Below are positions 9,830 to 19,247 of a DNA stretch of 64,000 nucleotides, piece after piece. The stretch covers positions 11,542,052 to 11,606,051 of the forward strand of contig OY997643.1 in the NCBI GenBank assembly GCA_963921795.1. The letters are read 5' to 3'. Origin of the DNA: Nannobrachium achirus (lineage: Eukaryota; Chordata; Actinopteri; Myctophiformes; Myctophidae). Each line of letters starts with the position of its first letter. Positions within the stretch are counted from its first letter, which is position 1. The position numbers were made by a program, and so were the translations under genes. The notes beneath the pieces were generated by a model that saw only the letters and a list, made by a program, of their open reading frames with translations, did not search any database and was not told the origin of the DNA.

Positions 9830-9941
9830 CTTCGGGGGGTCCCCTGAGCTAAATATTTTGAGATGGGGGTCCGTGGCCAAATACATATCATCTTGGGGGT
9901 CCTTGACCTGAAAATGTTTGAGCACCACTGATATGTAAACA
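9830..9941 (-). mobile_element. hAT terminal fragment
   Basis: On the minus strand it begins CAGTGGTGCTCAAAC, then C-rich sequence with GACCCCC words, as in other hAT ends in this window. Only one terminus is seen. Confidence 0.45.
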
Positions 9942-9960
9942 TAGGTTTACAAAAAAAAAA

Positions 9961-10027
9961 GCAGATCTACAATCTCGCAGCGCGGCACTCGGTGCCGTGC
10001 TGTGAGCTTGTAGATCTGCTATTTTTC
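9961..10027. repeat. Hairpin module, complete
   Basis: GCAGATCTACAATCTCGCAG pairs with CTGTGAGCTTGTAGATCTGC over almost the full length, with a GGCAC-TCG-GTGCC apex. It is one of the three longest copies (others at 6922 and 49660). A hAT-like end (CAGGGGCGTCACACC on the minus strand) follows at about 10060-10098. Confidence 0.75.
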
Positions 10028-10109
10028 AATATTAACATCCATGGGGGGCCCGCAGTGAATCCTTGTACCCAGGGCCCAGAATTTGGTGTGACGCCCCTGC
10101 ACACTGAGG

Positions 10110-10429
10110 AGTGAGAGACACTAGCATCCTTTAAAATCGCCCACCATTTACAGGCAGCAGCCTTTCGCAACTGGTAAAACAAACCTAGCCCAGCCCTACC
10201 CTACCCTCCCCTGCCCCTTCTTTGTATTTACTTACTGTTTGTTTACATCTACTGCATAGTAGCCTACTGTGTTCTATTCGTCTGTCATTCAGTGTTATAT
10301 GAGATACTTAAATGGTTTCCTGTGGAAATAAGCTTAGTCTTTCTAGGATCTCCTTTTAGTAGACCTTGTACCAGTGAACTGTACCGTCATGAAACTGTAC
10401 TTTTTCCTATGCAAACTTCTAATAAAGTC

Positions 10430-10432
<3 letters not shown>
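10110..10432 (+). pseudogene. LINE family A 3' end (C-terminal codons and 3' UTR)
   Basis: The first 70 bases match the C-terminal end of the family A ORF2 (TLASFKI...HLQAAA). They are followed by the family's 3' UTR (AACTTCTAATAAAGTC at the end). It is strongly 5' truncated, as is usual for LINE insertions. Confidence 0.65.
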
Positions 10433-10483
<51 letters not shown>

Positions 10484-10516
10484 CAAACAAACAAACAAAC
10501 AAACAAACAAACAAAC
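10433..10516 (+). repeat. LINE tail: (AATC)n changing to (AAAC)n
   Basis: About twelve AATC units (10433-10481) follow directly on the LINE 3' UTR, then about nine AAAC units. Shorter AATC tails end the family A copies at 30799-30813 and, in antisense, at 53737-53757. Confidence 0.85.
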
Positions 10517-10518
10517 AC

Positions 10519-11180
10519 CAGTGGTGGGAAAAGTAGGCCTACTCACATTTCAAAAGTAGTAACACTCTGTTACAAGTAAAAGTCTGGAAATTCGAAAGTA
10601 TTGGCATCAATGTACTTACAGTATGAGGGGAACTGCGGGAGCAGTGTGTGTTCGGGTTTCAAGCCGGACAAAATAGACGGCCGCGCGCCGTTTCCGTCCT
10701 TCTTTCTCTTCCGGGGTGAAACACACATGGGATTTATGGTTCTTTGAAGTGAGCTGGATCGCTGGGATCCGTTCCTTTCAAAGAGCCGTTCGAAAGACTG
10801 GCTCATTCTAGTTACAGGTTACTTTGTAGATTTTTATTATAATTACAAATTCACTTCAACCCTATACATTTCAGCCATATAGGCTACATTTCCGCCATTT
10901 GAAAATAGCCGATCTACAAGCTCACAATGCAGATAATTTTTTCTACGTTTCTACATTGGAAAAACTGTGAATGGGACATTCTGCATAATGACTAGTATTT
11001 TCTACTACTAGGCCTATTGGTATTTTAAGTGCATTTTGATACCGATACTTTTGTACTTTTACTCAAGTAGTAGTCTACATTTTAATTCCAAACTTCTACT
11101 TGTTGCAGAGTATTTCCACGTTGCAGTATTGATACTTTTACATGAGTAAAGAATGTTTACTTATGTAAATTCCACAACTG
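10519..11180. mobile_element. hAT-like element of the AAAAGTA type
   Basis: Begins CAGTGGTGGGAAAAGTA and ends ATTCCACAACTG. Subterminal regions are rich in AAGTAAAAGT and TACTTTTAC words. A related left end is at 17643. No matching target duplication was found, and the interior includes foreign sequence and a left half of the hairpin module (10901-10930). The element is likely composite. Confidence 0.5.
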
Positions 11181-11286
11181 TTCATTTACAAAATGAACGG
11201 CTCCCTAATGCGAACCGAATCCTATCGTTCATTTCAAAGAGTCGTTCAAAATACTCGATTCGTTCGCGAACGTCCCACCTCTACTA
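11181..11286 (-). mobile_element. hAT-like end of the GAACG type
   Basis: On the minus strand it starts CTAGTAGAGGTGGGACG, followed by GTTCGCGAACGAATCG and further GAACGA words. Only this end is clear; a related GAACG-rich segment occurs near 10750-10800. Confidence 0.45.
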
Positions 11287-11587
11287 GACGAGCAGCAACG
11301 GACGACGAACATGAGACAGATTATAGATTCTGTGTTTACTTACAATATAAGCAGTTTGCAGTGCACTGCACACACCTTCGTGTAACCTCTGTTGGAGAGT
11401 GTGTTGCACATCAGATTGTGGAAAGAGTGACAGGCTGTCTCGTTGTGAAAAATGGAGGGCTTTCCACACTAATGCTAAGGCAGCTAAACAGTTGGAATCC
11501 TTACCCACTTTAGAGGCGTTAAAGTGTGTTTTCTACCAGGATAAATGATTGGGGAAGGTAGGCCTATGTTCTCTTTTTTGTGAATGC
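11287..11587. other. No recognisable feature
   Basis: An open frame crosses this stretch but shows no domain, start context or repeats typical of a gene. Nothing else stands out. Confidence 0.4.
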
Positions 11588-11591
11588 TTAA

Positions 11592-11970
11592 AGGAGCTAT
11601 AGTTTTTCTTGAAAAACGGAAGCTAAAATAAAAATAATGTCGAAAATATTTTATAAAAAAGATTCAGCTTCATATAGGCTATGTGTTTCTTTTCAAAAAT
11701 GACCACAAAAAGCGCAAAATAATGATAACATAATCATTTTGGCCGTTGTCGGGCTGAATTTGTTTATAGGTCTATCCCTCTTTTATATCGATTGATAAGG
11801 GAACAAAGTCAGCCTGACAAAGGCCAAAATGATTATTTTATCATTATTTTACGCTCTTTGGGTCATTTTTGAATAGAAACACATAGCCTATATGAAGCTT
11901 AATCTTTTTAACCTATTTAACTTATTTTTATTTTAGCGTCCGTTTTTCAAGAAAAAGTTGACTATAGCTC
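11592..11970. mobile_element. TTAA fold-back element (i), eroded right end
   Basis: TTAA at 11588-11591 precedes AGGAGCTATAGT. The right end is ACTATAGCTC, in inverted order. Arms of about 150 bp share TTTTTCTTGAAAAACGG and AAAATGATTATTTTATC-type sequence. The right TTAA is not intact. TTAA targets occur with piggyBac and Kolobok elements; the superfamily is not decided. Confidence 0.6.
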
Positions 11971-11982
11971 AAGTGGGCTTAA

Positions 11983-12628
11983 AGGAGTCATCCAGACCAA
12001 AACACATATAGGGTTAAATCTGTCTTTTATCATACCCCTTTATACCTGCTTTAGTCCATTTTTTTCATAGCTGCCCCTGTTGCTAGATTTCGGCTGCCCC
12101 TGTTGCTAGATTTCGTGGGCCCTCTCATAACTAACAGAGTGTATAGCCTTTTACTAGTGCGGTTATTTCTTCAGCTTCAAAGTTAGTATTTTTTTATTGG
12201 ATTGTGTTTACACAACGTCCTGAGACCAACCAAACCGCTGTTTTGACCTCACAGGCACCCTTACTTGTCAAACCGACCCCTCCCTCCCCTCCCTTTCTAG
12301 CCTCTCCTCTCCCTGCTCTGGTGCAGAGCAGAAGCCGTTTGACAAGTAAGGGTGCCTGTGAGGTCAAAACAGCGGTTTGGTTGGTCTCAGGACGTTGTGT
12401 AAACACAATCCAATAAAAAAATACTAACTTTGAAGCTGAAGAAATAACCGCACTAGTATAAAGGCTATACACTCTGTTAGTTATGAGAGGGCCCGCAAAA
12501 TCTAGCAACAGGGGCAGCCGAAATCTAGCAACAGGGGCAGCTATGAAAAAAATCAACTAAAGCAGGTATAAAGGGGTATGATAAAAGACAGATTTAACCC
12601 TATATGTGTTTTGGTCTGGATGACTCCT
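11983..12628. mobile_element. TTAA fold-back element (ii) with about 290-bp arms
   Basis: Intact TTAA on both sides (11979-11982 and 12629-12632). The ends are AGGAGTCATCCAGACC and its reverse complement. The arms (11983 to about 12272, and about 12338-12628) are almost perfect inverted copies around a C/T-rich spacer. Because of this symmetry the same peptide can be read on both strands, which is not evidence for a gene. No transposase is present. Confidence 0.85.
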
Positions 12629-12632
12629 TTAA

Positions 12633-12966
12633 GTGGGCTAAAGAAAAATGGGCATTTCACTATCACCTAAATCATTTTTCATTTGCACAAATCTTGACAC
12701 TTTCTAAAAAGAAAATAATCATTCTGCTTACCTTTAAAGAGGGAAAGGTTTCTATCAGAGGTAATTACATGAATATATTAATATATTTCCCACACAATAT
12801 TGTGCTAATTTGAAGTTCTTTTTTCACTTAGAGACCTTAAAGTTATGATTTATAATTACATATTCAGGAAGTGCTCTGTGAAAAAGTAACTTGCCCAAGT
12901 GATTAATGATAGCCATGCAAAACATTACAGTCTGTTATGTTTCAGTGATTACGCAAATAAGTTATT
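12633..12966. other. No recognisable feature
   Basis: AT-rich sequence; no gene, RNA or structured repeat is seen. Confidence 0.5.
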
Positions 12967-13420
12967 CAGGGTTCCCACGGTCATGAAATTCCTGGAAATA
13001 TTTTTAAATAAGAACAATATTTTTCCAGTACTGGAAAGGTTTTGGAATTGATCAAGGGTCCTGGAAAAAAAACCTATGCATTGTCTTTCATTATTGATTT
13101 TGTTAATACTGAAATGACAAATTAAACATGGGCCAAGAGGCAGATCTGCTATTTTCACAATAGAACCGTGTTATACAAATTCCTCAACTCTAGTGCTTGT
13201 CAGGGTGGGGGGTCCCCAGTTAAAACATGATTATTTCGGGGGTCACGGCTTGAAAATGTTGAGAACCACTGGCATACCCTACCTGTCTTTGGGCATTGCT
13301 CATAGGAGTAAGATATTGAGCTGAATTATTGTTACATAGTCCTGGAAATTGGGTTAAATATTCTGGAAAAGTTTTGGAAAAGTTTTGGAAATTATTTGTT
13401 AAAAAATTGTGGGAACCCTG
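12967..13420. mobile_element. hAT-like MITE with 6-bp target duplication, copy 2
   Basis: CAGGGTTCCCACGG to GGGAACCCTG, with GTTATT on both sides (12961-12966 and 13421-13426). The interior carries the same foreign hAT terminus as copy 1, but longer (about 13140-13275). That segment includes a collapsed hairpin module whose arms meet as CAGATCTG at 13141. Confidence 0.7.
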
Positions 13421-13489
13421 GTTATTGGTCTGTTGGTCACAGCCATTTCTAGCCTAAAAAGGTCAGATTAATACGGAGGAATGAAAGAC

Positions 13490-13532
13490 ACACGCACGCA
13501 CGCACACATGCACACACACACACACACACACT
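13490..13532. repeat. (CA)n microsatellite with CACG units
   Basis: Mixed CACG and CA units, interrupted once by ATG. Confidence 0.85.
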
Positions 13533-13593
13533 GCCTGAACCATGTCTGTGTAGGCCTACATGCATGTATGTATATGAGTATTCACTAATCATG

Positions 13594-13840
13594 TTCAACC
13601 TAGATTTAACACTATAAAAGGCTCTAATTCGTTCTCCAGCTATACCACCAACATGTGGAACGCCCTGCCGCAAGCCTTAAAGGAGTGTAAGTCCCTAGCC
13701 TCCTTCAAAATTGGTCTGAAAAGTCACCTTCAGGCGGCTGCTAGTCGAGACTTGTAAATAGACTAAGCCCCCATGTTTCCACCACTTCTTTCTGCTTTTG
13801 TAATTGATGTTATCCTAGGCTCTGTACTGTCTATCGGGAA
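13594..13840 (+). pseudogene. LINE family A C-terminal fragment
   Basis: In frame it reads the ORF2 C-terminus of family A (MWNALPQALKE, LASFKIGLKSHLQAAASRDL) with the same stop context (GACTTGTAAATAGACTAAGC) as at 30517-30536. Part of the 3' UTR follows, but the AATC tail is missing. Confidence 0.75.
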
Positions 13841-13978
13841 ATCGGACCCATTCTATGTCACAGGGGGCTCATTTCCTGTTGGGCCCCCTTCCTATAACTA
13901 TCTGGGGGCGGTGCTTTTTGGGAGGCCATATTCTATTGAGACTATATATATATGAGGTGGAACCATGAGGTAAAGTGG

Positions 13979-14097
13979 TGCTAAAATTGGAACGATACAG
14001 AGACGATTAGCATGGTGCCATGCTAAAATTGGAATGATACAGAAAAGATTAGCATGGTGCCATCATGGTATCTTTTCTGTATCGTTCCAATTTTAGC
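13979..14097. pseudogene. U6 snRNA-derived fragments: two direct, one inverted
   Basis: 13981-14018 matches the central part of spliceosomal U6 snRNA (CTAAAATTGGAACGATACAG, then AGATTAGCATGG with one change), covering the conserved ACAGAGA region. A second copy follows at 14023-14060. An inverted copy of the 5' part is at 14070-14096 and forms a 27-bp hairpin, with one mismatch, with the second copy. The U6 5' stem and 3' end are missing and there is no terminal T run, so these are fragments and not functional genes. Confidence 0.8.
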
Positions 14098-14330
14098 CCA
14101 AAGACAGCACCCCGTTGCCAACAAAGGGCATTTATTTGCATCTGAAATGGCTTGGAATTAGAGACAGACCGAACATGACATTTCAATATCTGAATGTTTG
14201 TTTAGGCTAGAACCTGTATAAAAACTTATTATGGACCAATATTTATATAAAATATGTATTTTTAAAAGCATGGTGTGGCCCCTTTAACAAATCTGGATCA
14301 AACTCTGGGGTTTTAATTGTTTCATTCCAG

Positions 14331-14429
14331 ACTGTGTGGAGTCCAGACTGCAGGTGCAGATGAACTCTCCAGACTCAGCCAGACCCGTTTCAGTGAAACA
14401 GGAGGAACATGAAGACCAGTCAGACCTCA
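14331..14429 (+). pseudogene. Orphan zinc-finger-type 5' exon (99 bp)
   Basis: Acceptor AG at 14329-14330 and donor GT at 14430-14431. It encodes [20 protein letters not shown] and an acidic VKQEEHED tail, closely matching the exon at 41970-42071 of zinc-finger gene 2. It has the same open frame, the same ATG position (14360) and the same end phase. It could splice in frame to 42746, or be an alternative or dead exon left by duplication. No finger exon follows within 27 kb, so the status is uncertain; it is listed as a pseudogene for that reason. Confidence 0.6.
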
Positions 14430-15215
14430 GTAAGTTTCACTGTCTCTTTCTTTCTTTCATTTTTCAATAGGTGCTGTAAGTTATAAGTCGTTTGGCACTA
14501 AGTGAGTTAACAGGTTAAACATGACGTCATGGGATAAGCCCAAAGCTTACTCATACCAGGTACTCAATAAATTTGTTATCGAGTTTGTAGAGATATTTAG
14601 CGGTAGGCGAAAATACTCTTCTCCACAACTTAAGTGCCAGGCGAAAGGACCAAATGCATTTTGGCAAATATGTTTTTGGCAAAAGTGCCGGTGACCCATA
14701 TTGTAAACAGCCTTTTTTGACCTGGGTTAGGGGAGTGACCAAAGTAGGGCTGAAAGATCATTATTTTACATCTGTGCACTTTGACTCACTAAAAACCCGA
14801 ACTCAATCTCAGTTAGACAGTGAGAGGTTTAGTTCTGAACTCGCCAATATGATGGAAAGAGAGCCTTTTGGTAACAGACCAATCTTTTTGTTTCAAGGAG
14901 TAAATAATCATATTGATCAAAAGATAATTCGTGTTAATTTTAGCCATAATCAAACAGCCCTTAACCTTGTGTGAATTCTGTGAAACTTGATTATTTTGAT
15001 CTGGTGGTGGCGGCGCTAGAACACTTGGTTAGGGTTAAACTTCCAAGAAGAATGAATGCACTGATCAAGCTTGATGACAATCTACCCATTACATTTTGAG
15101 ACAGTGTCCACCTGGAGTGTTTGGCCACAAGATGGCACCAGAGGAGAGGTCCTTTAATCAGTAGGTAATCTCTGCAGCATTAAAGTAATTATTGTTTTAT
15201 TTATATTTATTAACA
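14430..15215. other. No gene; segment shared with 41147-41245
   Basis: The stretch 14605-14700 (GGTAGGCGAAAATACTCTTC and GTGCCAGGCGAAAG) resembles 41153-41245, upstream of zinc-finger gene 2. Open frames here show no domain. No RNA gene is seen. Confidence 0.4.
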
Positions 15216-15900
15216 GGTGTGGGCCCGCCTTTTGACAAACAATCACATGTACACAAGCCTCTGTGTTACTTGCTTTGCCAAGCTGTATACCATTTCAAAG
15301 CTAAGATTCTTGTGATTCCGAATCTGCAAAACATTTGATCATAGCACCGAAACGCAAACAACGCAGAAGTCCGACATAAACAAACAAACAAACAAATATT
15401 CATAAAGCTGCTGCTACTAAGTTGGATTGTACTCCAACAACACATATTTCCACAACAATGATGTTCTTGTGTAGAGGAAGGGTAAACATGATAAAATCCA
15501 TTGATTGTACAAAGTCCAAACCACATTTTCTGTCAAGAAACCACTGTACAACTATAGTCACGGATACAAGCGTGATGTCAGACGATGACAATCCTTCACG
15601 TTTTTTTGCTTCTAACTCCAGTTCAGGTTTTCAGTATTACAATTGTGTACTTTCAAAATGGCCTCCAAGCGATGACACAATGATTGACACTTCATTTCAC
15701 CCAATTGGAGATTCTAGTCCTGTTTCAGTCGCCTCCCAGTCCCCCAATAGCAACCAATTGTCTGTGCTCAGAGGCGGTGCATGCCCCTGTTTCCGGGGCC
15801 ATATATTCAGCCAGTGGCAGCAGGTTGTTCTGATGACTGGCACATCTTATAGCCAATCAAATTCTCTATAAATTGGTGTCTAGTTTGTTTTGGGAAAGTT
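15216..15900. repeat. Long repeat unit A, copy 1
   Basis: Starts AACAGGTGTGGGCCCGCC. It is repeated at 16313-16898 plus 18227-18375, where a transposon interrupts it. Open frames on both strands exist in both copies, but I see no known domain. The unit is unclassified. Confidence 0.8.
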
Positions 15901-15944
15901 GACTACATTACCCAAAACCCCCGTGCGCAACAGCAACAGGGCAC

Positions 15945-16312
15945 ATGCAGCAGTGCGCTGAATGTCAGAGCAAGAGTGTTATAACAAGCAGTCAAATAAA
16001 TACATTAAATAATAATAATAATAAATAAATGAAAATAATAAAAAATTAAATTATAAAAATCCAGTCTATTAGCCTTTTTTGACCTTTTTATATATGCAAA
16101 TGTCTCCAAATGAAAACGCATAGACATACACTTAGGGAAACGTGTACAATATTCATATTCTGTAGTTTTATCGTGTCCTTTGAAATTGGGCTAGGTAAAG
16201 CTTAAAAATGTGGCCATATTGTGTTTTTCAGCTCCTATACGATAACAGTGTTATGCAATATTTATTGAAAATATTTAGGCGAGCATTAAAAACCTGCTAT
16301 TCCTTTAACCTC
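15945..16312. repeat. Long repeat unit B, copy 1
   Basis: AT-rich unit with (AAT)n near 16009-16055, then sequence containing CCAGTCTATTAGCC and ATATTTAGGCGAGCATTAAAA. A close copy is at 27620-27982. It lies between the two copies of unit A. Confidence 0.75.
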
Positions 16313-16898
16313 TTAACAGGTGTGGGCCCGCCGGCGGGCCCGCCGGCCGTATTTTGACAAACAATCACGTTTAGACAAGCCTCTGTGTTACTTGCATTGC
16401 CAAGCTGTATACCATTTTAAAGCTAAGATTCTTGTGATTACGAATCCGCAAACCATTTGATTATAGCACCGAAACCCACACCGCAAACAACGCAGAAGTC
16501 CGACGTAAACAAACAAACAAATATTCATAAATCTGCTGCTACTCACGTTTAGAGTTGGATTGTACTCCAACAACATCATATATTTCCACAACAATGATGT
16601 TCTTGTGTAGAGGAAGGGTAAACATGATAAAATCCATTGATTGTATAAAGTCCAAACCACATTTTCTGCCAAGAAACCTCTGTACAACTATAGTCACGGA
16701 TACAAGCGTGATGTCAGACGATGACAATCTTTCACGTGTTTTTGCTTCTAACTCCAGTTCAGGTTTTCAGTATTACAACTCAATACTATTAACATGGCTT
16801 CCAAGCTCCATACAATGATTGACACTTCATTTCACCCAATTGGAGCTTAATCTAGTCCTGTCTCAGTCGTCTACCAGGCCCCCAATAGCAACCAATAG

Positions 16899-17237
16899 CA
16901 GGGTTTCCGCCACCGTTATATAGGCCGGGCGCCCCGCCCGGTCTGAAATCGCCCCCGCCTGGCCAGACGTCCAGGGAAAATGATGCAAAATAAAAGCGTA
17001 CAGGCAGGCGACACGGCTCTGGAATTTGTTTAAGAATGTGCATGCATCCTGCCTCGCTGCGCTGTCTATCAGCGCACATTAACACCAGATAGATTTGTGT
17101 GATAACGCGTCTGTCAATTGCGCAGAACCATATAGTTACAGTAGGTCTCACTCTGAACTGCATGCACTTTCTCCATTTCTCTGTCTGCCTGGCGGCTGGC
17201 TCTCTCTCCCCCTCTCTCTCTCTCTTTGTGCGTATGT

Positions 17238-17290
<53 letters not shown>

Positions 17291-18226
17291 CGCAATCGCT
17301 CACATTGTGTAGAGACAGCCTGCAGCAAAGTCCACGGGATAAATCCCCTTTGTGAAAATAAGTTGTGTGAGGCTGTCAGAATGGCATGGAGAGGCTACAT
17401 GTCACTATCTCTCCTCCTTCCCCTCTCTCGTCTCTCGATCCCCCTCTCACACACGCACAGAGGGAGATTAGCCGACATGCTAACAGTGCCGCTATGTGTC
17501 CGTCTGTCCGATGGGACGCGATGCCAGATGAGAACCACAACAAAACGTTTTTATCATCTTCACCTACCCTCCCGGCGAGTCAACAGTTTGAAAATGCAGA
17601 TCCTACATTCTGCGCTACATTGGTTGTGGGCAGTGCAAGGGCAGTGGTGGAAAAAGTACTCAAATGTTTTACTTAAGTAAAAGTATCAATGCTGTAATCA
17701 ATGTAGAAGTAGCCTACTCAGTTACAAGTAAAAGTCAAGCTCACAACGCTGCATGCATGCACACACACACAGACACACTCTGGACAGCGACATCTGCTGG
17801 TCAAGAAAAAAAAACATAAAATGCCATCAACAGCTTGGCCTAAATTGGCCCCATCACTCTTCGTTCTTTTTCTGTGCCAAGGGTTCACTTCCCAAACTGT
17901 GCTGGCTGATTAACTTGATTAAAAAAAAGTTACTTCTGTGACAAAATGTTGAATAAATGTCAGAATGACGATAGCAAGTAGTTTGTTTTCCATCATCACA
18001 CCAACTGTTATCATGATGTTTGTGGTTTGAAAATACCTGTAATTGATTAAGACACTTCTCTTAACTTGTTAACATTTTTAGGCCAAAAATGATTTAAAAA
18101 AAATGGCAAAGATAAGAATTAATAACTCTAATAAATTAATTAATTATCAAAATTTTTCGCCGCCCGCGCTCGCGCGGGCGCAGGGAGGTCCCCCCTGGTC
18201 AAGACTTTTTTCTGCAGGAAACCCTG
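16899..18226. mobile_element. hAT-like element with 5-bp target duplication
   Basis: Begins CAGGGTTTCCGCC and ends GCAGGAAACCCTG. AATAG flanks both ends (16894-16898 and 18227-18231). Copy 1 of repeat unit A supplies the near-empty site. It contains GC-rich hairpins near both ends (GGGCGCCCCGCCCGG at 16927; CGCCCGCGCTCGCGCGGGCG at 18162), a long (TG)n run and a partial second hAT end at 17643. No intact transposase is seen. Confidence 0.72.
17200..17293. repeat. (CT)n-(TG)n-(GC)n compound microsatellite
   Basis: Three simple runs in succession: CT (17200-17226), TG (17227-17282) and GC (17282-17293). They produce long but meaningless open frames rich in CVCVCV or HTHTHT. Confidence 0.9.
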
Positions 18227-18375
18227 AATAGTATGTTCTCAGAGGAGGTCCATGACTCCGTTTCATGGCCCATATATTCAGCCAATGGCAGCAGGTTGTT
18301 CTGATGACTGGCACTTCTTATAGCCAATGAAATTCTCCACAAAATGTGTCTACTTTATTTTGGCTGAAGTGAACT

Positions 18376-18800
18376 ACAATCAGAGCACACGAGCGGAGTG
18401 GAGCGGATCGATATACCGCTCCGCGCTCCAGGGGTCTGCGGTCTCGCTCGCTAATCACTCACGTCGTCTCCCCGGCCGCTCCGCTCCCCCCCCGCTCCGT
18501 CGCTCACCTTGATTTGCGCATATATCGCTCACCGCTCGCTCCGCGCTCCGCTCTCAGGCAATCTTCTCATCAGCCAAAAAAAAGAAAAAGAAAAGAAGAC
18601 GCTTGTTTACATGTGCGCTCTTTTCACGATAATTTAAAACAGCTATACGATTGTAGGCAAAGCCTATTCATTATCCTATCAATTATTAACCTAGAATTAG
18701 GTAATAATGTAGCCTATATGCCATGATTGCCATCATATAATAATAATTTTCCATGATTAGCCAAGTAAGAGGCCTACGGTTAAAGACTAACAATTAAATA
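18376..18800. mobile_element. GC-rich inverted-repeat segment (possible MITE)
   Basis: GAGCGGAGTGGAGCGG at 18389 and its near complement CGCTCCGCGCTCCGCTC at about 18538-18556 enclose a GC-rich stretch full of CGCTCGC words. The rest to 18800 is AT-rich and unrecognised. No target duplication was found. Confidence 0.35.
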
Positions 18801-19008
18801 TAAATAAACTACATTATTTAACTACTTTATGACGGTAATATTTAATTACACATTTAAATGTCACTGAATAACTTTCAAATTAATGGTTAAAGTCTGAACT
18901 AGAGTAAATAAACTACATTATTTAACTACTTTATGACGGTAATATTTAATTACACATTTAAATGTCACTGAATAACTTTCAAATTAATGGTTAAAGTCTG
19001 AACTAGAG
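18801..19008. repeat. 104-bp tandem duplication
   Basis: Units 18801-18904 and 18905-19008 appear identical, each starting TAAATAAACTACATTATT and ending GAACTAGAG. AT-rich and non-coding. Confidence 0.92.
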
Positions 19009-19247
19009 TAATGAAAACAGATCAACTTAACTTCAGTAAATATAATTTTTATTTTACCATCGCAACAGGTAGGCCTAGGGCCTATAGACCAATTATTTGT
19101 ATACAAACAGTGCGGATGCGCGCGCACCGGTGAAGCAGTAAACCATGCGGAAGTAACTACTCACAATAGAGCTAGACGCATGGCTGGACGTTCGACTGCG
19201 TTTGGACTCGGCTAGGGAGAAGAGAATCAGTTGTGAACTTGTTAATA

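Larger units (their letters stand above)
16313..18375. repeat. Long repeat unit A, copy 2, interrupted
   Basis: Collinear with 15216-15900 but with a GC-rich palindromic addition at 16327-16350 (GCCCGCCGGCGGGCC) and a 1,328-bp hAT-like insertion at 16899-18226. The resumed part (18227-18375) includes GCCATTGGCTGAATATATGG on its minus strand, as in copy 1. Confidence 0.75.

Noticed and set aside
11193-11513. Open frame of 106 codons
   Set aside because: Starts inside a hAT-like end (GAACG words), no domain and no splice context.
12194-12556. Two overlapping frames on opposite strands sharing the peptide RPETNQTAVLTSQ
   Set aside because: Produced by the inverted repeat of the TTAA fold-back element; identical peptides on both strands are symmetry and not conservation.
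13981-14018. Possible functional U6 snRNA gene
   Set aside because: Lacks the 5' stem, the 3' part and a terminal T run; only a central fragment repeated.
15266-15871. Long frames on both strands of repeat unit A, with similar frames at 16388-16818
   Set aside because: Shared only because the repeat is duplicated; frames on both strands, no domain, no splice context. Kept as an unclassified repeat.
16852-17680. Long frames with HTHTHT or CVCVCV
   Set aside because: Driven by the (TG)n microsatellite.
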